Positions 1 to 12,300 of a stretch of 64,000 nt of DNA are shown piece by piece; the stretch's first letter is position 1; each line of letters opens with the position of its first letter. The DNA is from Eremophila alpestris peregrina (Eukaryota; Chordata; Aves; Passeriformes; Alaudidae). The stretch spans positions 1,991,634 through 2,055,633 of the forward strand of contig WMCF01000080.1 in assembly GCA_009792885.1 (NCBI GenBank), in the 5' to 3' direction. A model generated the notes under the pieces. The model saw only the letters and a list, made by a program, of their open reading frames with translations. It made no database searches and was not told where the DNA came from. Both the position numbers and the translations under genes were made by a program.

Positions 1-2289
1 ATTTAATTTAACAAACAAAAGATGTCAAAATGTACTTCTAATCCTTGCAGTAGCTTGCTGTTATGATTTCTTCATAAGTACAAAGATAGAACTCAGGGTT
101 ATTACAGAGTTCTAAAGACAGTGAACAGATTGAAAGTTTATTGACATGACAGACATGGACATATCACTTCACTCTTAAATTCATCACATTTCATTATACA
201 ACCAAAACCACTTTTGTATCATTATTCCAGCTGGGAAACTTACTTCAGTAGAATCTCATTCTCTGGTAAACAGTTCAAATGAAGGAGTCAGGGAGGTATG
301 TTTGGTTGAAATATTTCTTCAGGAGTATCTTACACATTATTATTTTTAATATTGTTAAGCACAACTTAGTCAAAGCATCCTTTAAATTTGGTATGGGCAC
401 ATTTTCACATAAAAGGACCACCTAGCAAAACTCCGTATTCTTGGAGTTGGTTGTTTTATATGCAGACTGCACTTAACTAATGGGAGCAGGTTGTCGCCTG
501 AAATTGTCACAGTTTTAAATGTTTATACTTCACCATACAGAGAACTTGACTTGACTGAGATATAAATGTTCTAGACATCATGCAAAAGTATGTTTAAAGA
601 GCCCCTGTCAAAAAGAACTTAGCCTTGTTCATTACACTTATAAAAGGTCCTGCAACCTCGTATATTCTGGGATTTGTACAACCTTCAGCTAAACATTTCT
701 TATTCTGTGTGGACTATAGACACAGGGGATTGAAGTTGTCTCTGTCAAGCTGTCAGGAAATAATTTATTCTGATAAATGCAGAAACATTTTCTTTTTAAG
801 TCTTCAAGACTATATCACTATCAGGGCATTTGCCTTTGATCCAAAATAAATGAAGATACTTGTTCTGAGGAGTAGCATAATTTAATTATTTATTGTGTTC
901 TTCCTCCTCCCCACTAATGGACAGTTAACAAAATATGGGATTAAAAAAATACATTAAATATCATTAGTCTTTTTGAAAAAGGGCTTACTTACTTCGAATA
1001 TGGTGAAACATCGTTCATGTTTTTTCTGAGAGCATTCATCTTATGAGAGAGAAGCTGTAGCAATGAGAATCCACACCAGTAAAAATTGATAGACTACCCT
1101 GAATGATGGGAGACTCTTGACATCTGGCAGTTTCAGGACATTTGAGAAACACTTCAGAAAGGTATCTGTGACTAATTAAGTTGTTTGTCACAGCAGGAGA
1201 TAAAGAAAAGTGGACCAGTTCCAGCCCTGGAAATATGAGAAAGAGATCACTTCCACTTTTTCTGTACCTCCTTTCACATTCTGCTCAGCTGACAGACACC
1301 ACTAAATTGACTGGTACCAATACAAAGACTGACAAAGGCCAATATTTTCTAAACTATAAGGGCTTAAGAGTGAAGTTTTGTGCTTCCTCATGTAATACTT
1401 GCTATTGCATGAATCAGGGTTAGAATCCAAGCCTAAGAGTCATCAAATAAAGATTTCATCAAATGAAAGCTTCCTTGTACAGAAATTTATCTTCTAGGCA
1501 CTTGTTGTGTTTTTCTGCCAGCATGGTGAGAGATTTTGACCTACTGGGTTTCTTTAACCCTTACAAAACAAAAAAAAAAAATCTCCCAGAAAAACAAAGG
1601 TGCATTATCAGAAGATGGAACTTTTGCATTTCTAGTTTTTACCCTGCCAGGTAGGGGTGGGGTTGAGTGTAAAGAACAGTATACAAAAAAGAATTTTAAA
1701 GAGACTGGTTCACAGCACATAGAAAAAACATTAAAATTACTGTGTTTACATCTTATTGCAACCTCCCTAATTGTTCCATATACAAGAGCATCTAAGCTGA
1801 CCCATCATTTCATGCTGACAGAGATAGAACAGTTTTCTGTGAATGGAGAACAGATAAAAAGCAGCACTGGCAGATCTGGCATTCAACACTGAAGAAATCA
1901 AAGACAACGTTTGCACCAATTTTTGGGTCACAAAGTTTCTGACTTATGCCCAGTGTGATTTAAAGTCCATTACTTCTTTCATGTCAACCCCACTTACAGT
2001 TTCGACTCACCACTGCTGTCACAGAGAATACGTCATTCACACATCTTTTCTTTTCAGTCAAATATTTGAAACAGCATGCAAAAAGGGTTTTGAAAATTGA
2101 TGTTATCTCTCAGTTCCAGCAGTAATCCCAGACCAGGTCACTGATTTCTACAAAATAAACAAAACCCCCACTAACTTTCTGGTAGTAGAGTTGGGAATGG
2201 ACATCTCAATTAGATGAGTAAAGCAGATGGAATGGTATTGGAAAACATGAAAAACATCCTCCCTGACTTGAAGATCACCTACTATATTG
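1..2289. other. Intergenic, nothing recognised
   Basis: AT-rich sequence with scattered short open frames (up to 118 codons at 1536-1892). These lack splice signals, family motifs or biased composition. A short A-run lies near 1570. Confidence 0.6.
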
Positions 2290-2492
2290 TGTTGGTTTTG
2301 CATGACATGACTTTTGGTGAGAAGGGAAGAGGCCAGCCATGGAAGTGATTTTCTCTGAGGAGCTGCTACCAGCTTCCTCCATGCCTGGCAAAGCAAGTTG
2401 CTGGCTGGCTCTGAGAATAGAAACAATGCTAAGCCGTTTAGAGAGGCTGGTAACACCACTATGATAAAGTATTTAAGAATTTAAAAATACCC
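2290..2492 (+). mobile_element. ERVL-like LTR, 5' part (interrupted)
   Basis: It begins TGTTGGTTTTGCATGACATG and continues with the sequence style of bird ERVL LTRs: a TTTTGG box, repeated CTGGC wording, then ATGATAAAGTATTTAAGAA, a likely TATA region. Identification rests on remembered resemblance to chicken and finch ERVL LTRs. The rest appears near 3585-4065 after an insert. Diverged and non-coding. Confidence 0.55.
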
Positions 2493-3584
2493 TGAGAAGC
2501 TAGCTCTCTTTCTCTGGACAGCCGTGCCGGGGTCTGTTGGTCCACCCCAGGATGCCAGAACCTTCCCAGAGTGAGAGGTCTCACAAGAGACAACTTCTCT
2601 GGGGTCTCGGGCAGTCCTACAGCCACCATATCCCCTCTGGAGGGGAGTGGGGGACAATAGCTGCAAAATGATTCAGCTCTGTGATTCAGCAGTGATTTCA
2701 GCTCTGCTTTGCATTGTTCTCCCAGGCCAACTCAGAGACAGGAGATTTGTGTGGTGATTCCACAGGGATAGCTTTATTATCCAGCGCCAGGGATATCAGC
2801 GCCAGCGAAGGGTGGCCAGGGATGACAGCTCCCTCCTGAAAGAGGCAGAAGCTGGGGTGTTTATGGGGAAAGTGAGGGTGGTACCAGAGGGAAAAACCAA
2901 TGGGTTATAAAGAATCTACATGGGTACACAAGAGCATCATGTGTATACACCATGATTAGGGAGAACAGCCTCATCTGAGGGCATCTCTCCTGCAGAGAGG
3001 TGAGACGGACTTATGAAATTCCATTCAAGGGAATTCTTCCAAGGCAGGGGTCTGACAGGCCCATCTGACTCCGCATCTTTCCTTCTGCTCTCTGTGGGGT
3101 GGAGGGGCCCTAACCCAACGCAGCTGCCAGGGTCATGCTGCCAGGGCCATCCTGGGGCTATGAGCAGCCAGACAGCCAGGACCATGCAGCCTGGGCTTGC
3201 ACCAGGAGTGTTCATGTGGCAGGAAGTGGCTGTGGAGCCGAGATCAGTGCAGCCGGGACCACACCATGCAGCTGTTGCCATCTGGGCATGGCTCACCATT
3301 AACTTTATTTGCTTAGCTGCTTTTAGCCAGCCACACTGAGAACAGAGGGGCAGAAGCAGTGACAGCAGCTGTTCCTTTTCAGCGCCCCATGTGAGGAGAG
3401 GCACTGAGTGGAGCTGATGTGGCTTGCACGGTGCCTGCTGGCACCACATGACCAGCAGAGAGGCATGGCAAGCAATTCCCCAATGCAGAGCCCAGACAGA
3501 ATCAACTTTTCAGTGCTGTGGAACTCTTTAAAAACTTTTCAGTAGACAGAATTTGAGAACAAACAAACCTACAAACATCAATTC
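2493..3584 (-). mobile_element. LTR-like insert, minus orientation, inside the ERVL-like LTR
   Basis: A GC-richer block of about 1.0-1.1 kb separates the two halves of the ERVL-like LTR. Read on the minus strand it has a TATA-like CATAAACACCCC at about 2854-2866, AATAAA at 2773-2778 roughly 85 bases downstream, and a further 280 bases to a terminal CTTCTCA. That order suits a retroviral LTR with short R and U5. The U3 side, in plus coordinates 3000-3470, has long accidental open frames on both strands. Borders are approximate and I could not identify a target-site duplication. Confidence 0.45.
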
Positions 3585-4065
3585 TCTCCTGAGTCAGAGA
3601 AAGAGGAAAAGGTGAAGACATGTGAAGAGAACAATGTGGCGACACTAAGGTCGGTGCAAAAGAAGGAGGGGGAGGAGGAGCTGCTCTGAGTGTCAAAGCT
3701 GAGATTCTTGTGCAAGCCATGATGAGGACTATAATACTACTATCTTCCTGAAATTCATGAAGTACATGGGGGGATGCAGGATTCACCTGCAGCCCGCGAG
3801 AAAAGGTGCTCACACTGGAGCGTGTGGATTCTGAGAAGCTATGATCTGGTGAGAGGTTGAACAGTGAGAGAGAGAGCTCTTGCTTCCAGATGTAGAAGAA
3901 GAAGACACTTGCTTTTATGCTAGAACAGCTCATCCTTAAAAAGCTGTACCCCATGAACTAATGACCCATGAAAAAGCATTTGTGGGAAGACTGCTTTGCC
4001 CATGGGAGGGACTCACATTGTAGCAGGTTTGGGCAGGACTGCTACATTGAAGGCTGGGACAAAAA
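3585..4065 (+). mobile_element. ERVL-like LTR, continuation
   Basis: It contains the order AAGGTCGGTGCAAAAGAAGG, AGGGGGAGGAGGAGCTGCTC, repeated GCTCACACTGGAGC-type units and TGTACCCCATGAACTAATGA, features I associate with the middle of bird ERVL LTRs (repeated 'ACGCTGGAGCAG' wording). The 3' third of such LTRs is not recognisable, so the copy is truncated or very old. The long minus-strand open frame here is antisense to the LTR and not a gene. Confidence 0.55.
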
Positions 4066-5062
4066 ATGTTGAGTACCTCAGCCATAGTTACCAGTTTTCC
4101 AGCATTGTTTATTATGGTGCAACTTCTTTAACCTTCCTCTTCTGCTTAGAAGCCTGTAGAAGCCCTTCCTCTTATTCTTTGTGCTGTTAGACTGACTTCA
4201 GATTGAAACAGTTTTCTTATGATGAATCTCTAAACTTCTTAAACACCTAAAAGAGGAATGATGACAAATAGGTTGTCATTTCTTTAGAGCGCTCTCCAAT
4301 ATACTTTCTTGAATTATTTCTACGGTTACAATAGTGCCATGCTTATTAGAAATCAGCTGTAATGTTTTGTTATTCCCAACATACACTGCAAAAAAACCCT
4401 ATTGTTAATTTTTTTGGTCAATCACAAATCGTTAAACCTGAATTTCAGTGCAGTATTTTAACAGCGATGTAGTTAAGATGCTTGTCATTCTTGTCATTTT
4501 ATTTATCACTTCTTTCAAATGTTTTGAATAAAAGGATATATGACTTTTTCAGATATTTTGCAGACTTAACCTATGTCCTTAGGTCAAAAACCATCATAAA
4601 TTTAGAATAGGGAATTTTATGTAATTGCAAATAAATTCAACAGTCTGATGAAAAGGCAAGATTGTATGATTTAAATCAAGACCCCTCTCTGGAATCTGTA
4701 AAAAATCATACTGTATCAGTATGCAGCGTAAAGAAACTCAGCCCCTTGTTCATCATGCTTAATTATAAGGAATAACGGGTTTTCTGCAATATGTTGGAAG
4801 ACCTTGTGCTGAAATGTGACTTTGCTCTCACTTCAGTCATCTATCCCTTTGTATTCTGGAGCACTCTCTTTAACACTACACCCTTGGAAGTTGAATTTTC
4901 TGAAAGAAAATGTAGAATGTTGGTTCCTTGTATGATGGGAAAGGTTCTTCATGGCTGGGATTTGACAGATTTTTTTACTTGATTAATTCTTTGACCTGGT
5001 GGTAAGTGTTAAGTCTGAATTTTACCATGTCTGTTTGCTGTGAGACCTTCAATGTCAAGGCA
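4066..5062. other. Intergenic, nothing recognised
   Basis: AT-rich sequence between the ERVL-like LTR and a CR1 copy. No gene, RNA or repeat is recognised. Confidence 0.6.
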
Positions 5063-5515
5063 CAGACCTATTGGAGTAATTTCAGAGAAGGGCCACTAAG
5101 TTGATCAGAGGAGTGAAGAACCTCTCCTGTGAGAAAAGGCTGAGAGAATTTGGGACTTTAAAGCCTGAAGAAGAGAAAGCTTTGGGGTGGCCCAATCACA
5201 GCCCTCCAGGGTGCCTATAGGAGAGATGGAGAGAGACTCTCTACAACAGCATGCAGTGACAGGATAAGGGGCAGGTTTAGGTTAAAAGTTAGGAAAAAAT
5301 CTATGGCATGAGGGTGGTGAGACACTGGGACAGGTTGCCCAGAGAAGCTGTGGGTGCTCCATCCCATGGAAGTGTTTAAGGCCAGGCTGGATGGAGCTCT
5401 GAACAATGTGGTCTAGGGAAGGTGTCCTTGCCCACAGCAGATGAGTTGAAACTAGATGATCTTTGAGGTTCCTTCCAACCCAAACCATTCTATAATTCTA
5501 TGACTCTATGACACA
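5063..5515 (+). mobile_element. CR1 LINE, 5'-truncated 3' end
   Basis: A plus-strand CR1 fragment with AGAGAAGGGCCACTAAGTTG, then GAGAAAAGGCTGAGAGAATT, then CAGGCTGGATGGAGCTCTGA, then GGTTCCTTCCAACCCAAACC. It ends in an ATTCTATAATTCTATGACTC tail. Only the end of ORF2 and the 3' UTR remain. It is the same subfamily as the copy at 14912-16341, in the opposite orientation. Confidence 0.95.
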
Positions 5516-8500
5516 TTTTAATTAAACATCTGATAATATATGATCTTCATAATTGTTAATGTTTTCCTTTATTTTATGTAAGTATGTAACATAAAATCTT
5601 TTTTATTTATAGGTGTCACAAACACATACACTGATGTTTCAAAGTGCTTTTACACTTTTCAATAACAAATATTTACCTCCTAAAATGAAATGGCATTTTT
5701 TCAATATATATAAGAAGGAAATTATTGTTGTAGTATTCCAATCAGGAAAGCTAGATCTTATACTCATTTTCCTGGAAATATAGCTCTTATTTTGTTTTGT
5801 GAGAAGTAATTATTATATATATATTTTTTAAAATTAATAGATGAATACAATGTTTTTCCTGTGTAGTACTAGCATTTACAGCAAAATTACACAAGCCCAC
5901 AATTTTCTTGATTTCTGCATCTACTTACAGCCTGGCAGAGATTACCTGAAAGCTTAGAAATAAAATAACTGCCTCACAAACACATAGAAATGTTAATGGA
6001 AGGCTAGGAGGCATATAAAAGTAGTTTATTCAAGCCTGAATTAAACCCAAGATTAATATTTTGATCTGATGTATAGTAATAGCTTAGTTTACTAAAAAAC
6101 CCCAAGTTTTTGCGACAGAAATTGCAAAAACAACCTTTGGAACTCATACAGGAAGTGGACAGTGTTGTCTGAGAGGATTTGAGGGATGTATGAACAGCAG
6201 TGGGATAAGCAGCCAAAAGAGAGGAACTGCAGAGTTCCTCCAGGCACACTGTGGCATCCTCAGCTGGCTCCATTGGCTGCTCATCTCTGAAGCCAGCTCT
6301 GGTGCAGGCATCCAGCCTCTTTCTTGCCCACTTCCCTGCAGCCCTGGTGGAGATCAGTGCCTTTGAGCAGGGAAGTCGTGGCTGCCCTCTTTCCCTCTCC
6401 ACATCTGGGTGCCCTGCTTGGATAGACCTGTAAACACACCTTGGTCAGCAGCAGGCAGTGCATAGACAGTTGTGTTTGCAGTCACAGACTGCAGTGCTGT
6501 CCTGATTCTACAGCCCATGTAACAGCAGTGCTCCCACCCCAGCCACCTACCCCACCTCCAGGGCACAGGACCAGAAAGGGGACTTGGGTCATACACCCCC
6601 ATGGAGTCTGTTGACCACTTTTAAGAGAGCCTCTAAGGATTTGTATGTAATGAGAATTTCTGTACAAATAACATCATATAGATGAAATGTGTATTCCCAT
6701 GGCTGATAGAGTATTGACAACCTGATAGAAAATGGGTGGTTTTTATACTTGTTTAAAACTAGGATTTTTAATTCCAAAACAGAATAATATTTTTCTGGCA
6801 ACAGTTTTTTCTTACTGAGTACAAAGTCATGCAATTAGTTGTGATGTTTATAATTATGATTTATCTTTTGCTTCAGGATCATCTTTGCTTTATACCCAAT
6901 TTATCTACAAAGTCAGCTTTTACTGGATGTACGTTAAAATAAAAAGATTAAAAATCTGGAAACGTTGCAAATGCTCAAAAATCTGCTGAGACAGAACCAT
7001 ATTCTTACAATTACAAAGTCATAATACTAGAAAAAGCTCTAACCTTCCTGAAACAGAGGGAAAACCACAAGTGCTTAATAGAGGGAACCAAAACAAAGGA
7101 GGCTTAGTGAGCTACAGAATGCAAAGCATGCATTAAAAAAAGATTATTCATTAAATAAATGTACTCATGGGTGTGTATCATGAACCAGATTTAATAAACA
7201 CTAGGGCACATGTTCAAATTTAAGCACTGACTGCAGTATCTTAGGCGGATGCTTAGGTGCTATGCTGAACAGAGATTTTGCAAGAAAAGTTATGTTTGTC
7301 TGTTTCACTGATGTACAACTTGCTATTTTTCTGCAAAGAACAAGAATACCTTACCAATGTTTTACACTAAGATAGCTTTCTCATTGCCCTTTTTTTCTTT
7401 TTTAACAGTGAAAATGAATTATTATAAAGAAAATATTCTTGAGATATTTAAAATATTAGGTCCATGCATCCCTTAAAATCATCCTCTCATGCTGTTGGGG
7501 AAAAAATAGGAACAGTAACAGTAGCCTTAGACAGCACTTCAATGATTAACAAGGCTAAAAGGATTAACATTGAGTATTTTTTTAATAAGGCACACAATGG
7601 TATTTTGAAAGATCACATAGAGAAATCACATTAAAAAATCTGGATTTTTTTACAAATGAGGGTTTCTGTTAGAACTTTTTGTCATTACAGAGCATATGGC
7701 TGCTGGCAACCATTGGAAAATTACATCATCTTTGACCCCAGAAATACGAGTGATAAGTATAAGAGGATTATAAACCTTTTTCCATAGTGCTTTAATGCTA
7801 CTTCCTAACATGTCAGAAATGATTGCCTTAGAAGTAAAGTAGTAAATATTTAAAAGTCTTTGTTGTTGGCAGATTTAGCTTGTTAACTGTGAAAGCAACA
7901 TTAGCATAAATATCTTCTAAATAGTACCATTATTTCTCTCTGGCTGTTCATATGACCAGACCAGAGTTGAACTGAGCTCATCACCACCCACCACTGTCAA
8001 AGGGCTTTTACTATACCTTCTGGAAACCACTTCTTCTTCCTGACCATGGCTTACCCGTGCAGCTTCTCTCTTCTCCCAGATTCCATTCCCAGCCCTGTGT
8101 GTGTGGAGTTCCCCAGCTCTGATGCAGTTATGCTGCATGTCAACCAAGCACAGGCTCCCTGTCCTTCGAGGACCATGCCCAGCCTGCCCCTGGAGACATA
8201 ACTCCATCACAGAGTTACCCTTGGCACACATCAGCTCCCTGATCCACAGGGTTTCAATAACAAGCGTTAAGGAACGGCTGAATATCTCCATAGTTTGTCC
8301 CAGAGCATTTGAGGGGGTAAATGCTGGGTTTTATACACTGTCCAGAATGACCTTTAGTCCACTTCCTGCAAGCTACAGAGAGAGAGCAAACACCAAGAGC
8401 CAGAAGACAGCAGTTGCCTGTCAGAGTTTGATTTTATTAGTGTATGGCAGTATTATCATCACATGGACTATTATGCCGAGCTGTCTGTCAGATAGAAACA

Positions 8501-9147
8501 CCAAAACCATGATTAAAAAAGCAGAGCATTTAACAAAATATTTTTATAAAATGCATTTCATGTATATATATGTAAAGAACATATGTATATGTAAAATATA
8601 TATAGGCATAAAATACATGAATTAAATATAATTTTGTAATTTTCTTTTTCATAGAGTGACAGAATTAATATCAGATATATTTTAGAAATTTAGCAGCAAG
8701 GTACTTACATTAAGGCACATTTTCTGCTGGAGAAAAGGAAAAAAATTGCTAATACTTTATTTTTTTCTCATGTAAGCCAACTTGTTTATCTATTCTTATA
8801 TCTTATTTATTTTATATGTCTGATCAAGCAAGCTAGTTTCTGGTATCACACAGTGTTGAGGACTTAAAATTTCAAGTGCCTAATATTTTGTGCTTCAGTC
8901 TTACATGTAACAGAATGGCTGTAAAGTGAAATCTCAGGCTTCTTTACTGTTCTTGGCTACTGTATATTTCACTAGATATGTGGCTGCACTAAGATATAGG
9001 GAATATGACTGAAACCAGGATATCTGTTACACACTCCAAGTATGGAGACCTGAAAATACTTACTTTTACAAGGAGCCCGTACTCATTTTTAAGGGGGCCT
9101 ATAACAAAGATGAAGACAAACTTTTAGCAGGGTCTCTTGCAATAGGA
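5516..9147. other. Intergenic; GC-richer patches at 6180-6610 and 7950-8300
   Basis: Mostly AT-rich with TA-rich simple sequence at 5812-5826 and 8560-8635. Two GC-richer patches carry overlapping open frames on both strands (up to 174 codons at 8101-8625), without recognisable motifs. They could be old retroelement pieces or regulatory sequence. Confidence 0.5.
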
Positions 9148-9392
9148 AAAGCGTTTCAACTGAAGGAGGTTCAATTTAGATTAGATGTAGGAAGAACAAT
9201 GAGGGTGGTGAATCACTGGCACAGGTTGCCTCAAGCCCCATCCCTGGAAAGATCCCAGGTCAGATTGGATGAGGATCCGAACAACCTGATCTAGTTGAAA
9301 TTGTCTTCTCTCACTGCAGCGTGCTTGGCCTACATGATTTTTAAATGCCCTTCTAACCCAAACTGTTCTGTGATTCTGCGATGTTATGATTT
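9148..9392 (+). mobile_element. CR1 LINE fragment, degenerate 3' end
   Basis: A plus-strand CR1 tail is recognisable from AATGAGGGTGGTGAATCACT, GGCACAGGTTGCC and CTTCTAACCCAAACTGTTCT, then GTGATTCTGCGATGTTATGA. It carries several internal indels and is older than the copy at 5063. Confidence 0.85.
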
Positions 9393-12300
9393 GGAGCTTG
9401 AAAAGAGCCTTATAACATTGCACTACTCACATGAAAGTCACAGAAGGATCAAGCTTCAAATGGGTGTGCACTTGCTCAGGGAAGCACACAGTACCCCTCA
9501 ATTCAAAACTAATATATGGTGTATAAAAAACCTTTGTAGAATTGGAGTTGGATGCAGTGAACTCTTTCCAAACTAAAAACCTCTGCGCTGCGTCTGTTCC
9601 TGTTTAAGAATAACTTGCAAAAGTTAAGGGTTCTGATAAGGGCTCATACAAGGCTGAATAGTTCTAAATCCAAGAAAAATAGTACTTACCTGCACTCTAC
9701 AGGAGAAGTCGAGGACCGATGGCTAACCTCTCTATTCCTGCTAAGTCAGCTTCATATAAAAACTCACTAGCAGTAAAGGCAGCTGACCTCAACAAAGATT
9801 AATTTCAAATAGAAAACATACTGCTCAAAATTCAATTTAAGGTGAATGTAATTTGAAAGAATTAATTTTGTTACATTTCCTGTTTGAAACTGATAAGGTG
9901 TTGCGGTTTTTCACTGAGTTACTTTAAATAGTTGATGATTGTTTACCAGTGTCGGCTTACCCTTTGATGTTTGTCATATTACTTCTCTTTTAGAAAGCAC
10001 TTATAGCTGCATAGTAGGATTATTTCATCATCAGTCAACTGATGTATCATAGATTATTGCTAACACAGAGCTCCAATCCTGATTTTACCAGATCAACAGG
10101 AAATATCACATTAAATTTAATAACATCATGATGGATATTTTCATCTTCTTTCAACATCCAGCCAGAATGCATACAGGATCTCTACATCCACATGTGCACA
10201 GCCCTGGAAAATCAAACACTGCATTCTGACTCATACCATTAACCATATGTCCTCCTACAGGTTAAAGGGAAAAGAAATCTCACAGGGATGGAACCATCAT
10301 TGATATTCTATTACTTATACCTATACCAAAAGTACTGGAGACTCAGATGTCAAGTTGTTATGCAATCAATTGCTTCATGTTTTCACCTTCTACCAAAGGA
10401 GTACGGATTAGAAATTACTTTATTAAGCAGGGGGATTTAGTGTTATTTTTTTCTTTTTACTTGATTTTCATGTTCGCATATCTTAAACACCAGTTGCTAG
10501 TTAAAACCTCATCTCATAGTTTAAAAAAAATATAAAATTGTAGTAATATTTTCTTGTGGGACAAGAATGTCATAAAAACCCCACACACAACTACTGCAAT
10601 GTAGAAACCAGAAAAGAAACAAAAATAAGTCATTATCATTAACTCAACATTTAGCACAAAATGTTTTGAGCTCTAGCTTATTAATTTCATTAATAATTCA
10701 GAAAACCAGTGCACTACTTTTTATTTAAATCAAGTTTAAAAAACAAGTTTAAAATGCTTTTTTTTTTTTTGTTGCTTGCAAATTTCAGAGAATTTTGGAA
10801 ATTATAAAAGTGATAAATAAGAATTCTGTTTGGATTATATAGTCTTTTCTTAGAAGAGAAATTATGAAATTATAGGCAGGGCCCAAGACCCACCCATGCA
10901 GAAGCAAAAGACACCATGCTCAACTTATCCTGGCTGATCATCTCCTTCTCCCACTGAAAGCTAGCATGCCTTCAAATTTACCATCTGAGCTTCCTAACAT
11001 TTCATTTCCTGGGTTTTTTTGAGATACAGTTTGTATTTTTTTAACTAACCTGATGCATTTGGACCAAAACAATTTACAGAATATACACATAAACACTTTT
11101 TCTAGCAATATGGGAGACTAGAAAACACCCAGATAGAGGATAAAGGAAGATGCCAGTCTAAGCTCAGGCAGGAGAACAACTGTATCTTTTACTCTTAGAA
11201 GTGCTCATAAAGCCCTCACATTTGTCCTCCTCTGTATCTCATTCTGATTGCACCCTATGTAAGATCTTTCAGAGAAATAAAATTCCATTCTTCCTTCCTT
11301 TCTTTTTTTTTTTTTTTTTTGGCATAACCATTTCTATAAATAATAAATATAGTAAAACATTAGAGTAAATGATAAATATTTCATTTCAAGGGTCTGAAAT
11401 AATATGTGGAGTAAAAATAACTTGCATTAGCACCTGTTAAGTTAGTTACTAATCAGGAAAATATATACAGATATGATCCTTTAGATAACTGAAAATTATT
11501 AATTAGTATTGATTTAACTGTTTGAACTGGAGCAGATACACCTCCAGGTCTGTCTGTGATGTACACAGTTCAAGATTGTACAGCTGAGTACATGTTTGCA
11601 TCTCTATGGTCGGCCACTGTAATATGGAGAAACTGCTGACTGGAGTAGATGGGAACCAACCAGATGAAGAGAAATTTGCATGTGGTACTTCATGAAGGTT
11701 TGGAAACTTCACAAAGAACAACAAAGGATGCAAAATATAATACACACTTGAAGAAATCAAAATAAAAATTTATTCCCTCAAAGTTAAGAAAGGCAGTTTT
11801 CATACATGTTTGTACATCAGTGTTGGGTGTAAGAAAATCAAAAATTGTGAAAGGGAGTAGGCTACTAGCAAGACTGATTGACAAAATAATCTAAACAAAA
11901 CTAAACCCAACAGCAAAAAGTGCATTGAGACAAGTGGGAAAGATCTGATGCAGCTGCCTCATTCAAACCAAGAAACTTAACTGAAAATGCGCAACAGCAA
12001 TGCCTTGTCAACGTTAAAACAAAATATGGAGTAAAATGCAGAGATAATTAAAGATTTTCAATACCTGTTGCCTAAAGATGGTTTTTAGTTGTCAATACCA
12101 AAAATGTGGTGATAACCAACCAGGACTATGTATAGATCACCATCTGGAATGCTAAGGCTGGTGGAAAACTTGAGAGCAGATGACTAAGCTCAGATCTTAC
12201 ATAGCAACTTTATAAGCAAGAAGCAAGAACATTATAGACCTTGTCTATTATAAGCAATCCTTAAAGCAAAGGAGGGGAATGAAATGGCAGACAGAATGAA

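Noticed and set aside
2937..3449. 170-codon minus-strand open frame
   Set aside because: It lies inside the LTR-like insert and contains no viral or cellular motif. Plus-strand frames overlap it, as expected from GC-rich LTR sequence.
3502..3954. 150-codon minus-strand open frame
   Set aside because: Antisense to the ERVL-like LTR continuation, whose purine-rich plus strand removes stops from the opposite strand.
8101..8625. 174-codon open frame on the plus strand
   Set aside because: The longest frame in the window, but it has no recognisable domain and is overlapped by a minus-strand frame over 7917-8291. Its end is TATA-rich simple sequence translated as Ile/Tyr/Lys. No exon-like borders were evident.
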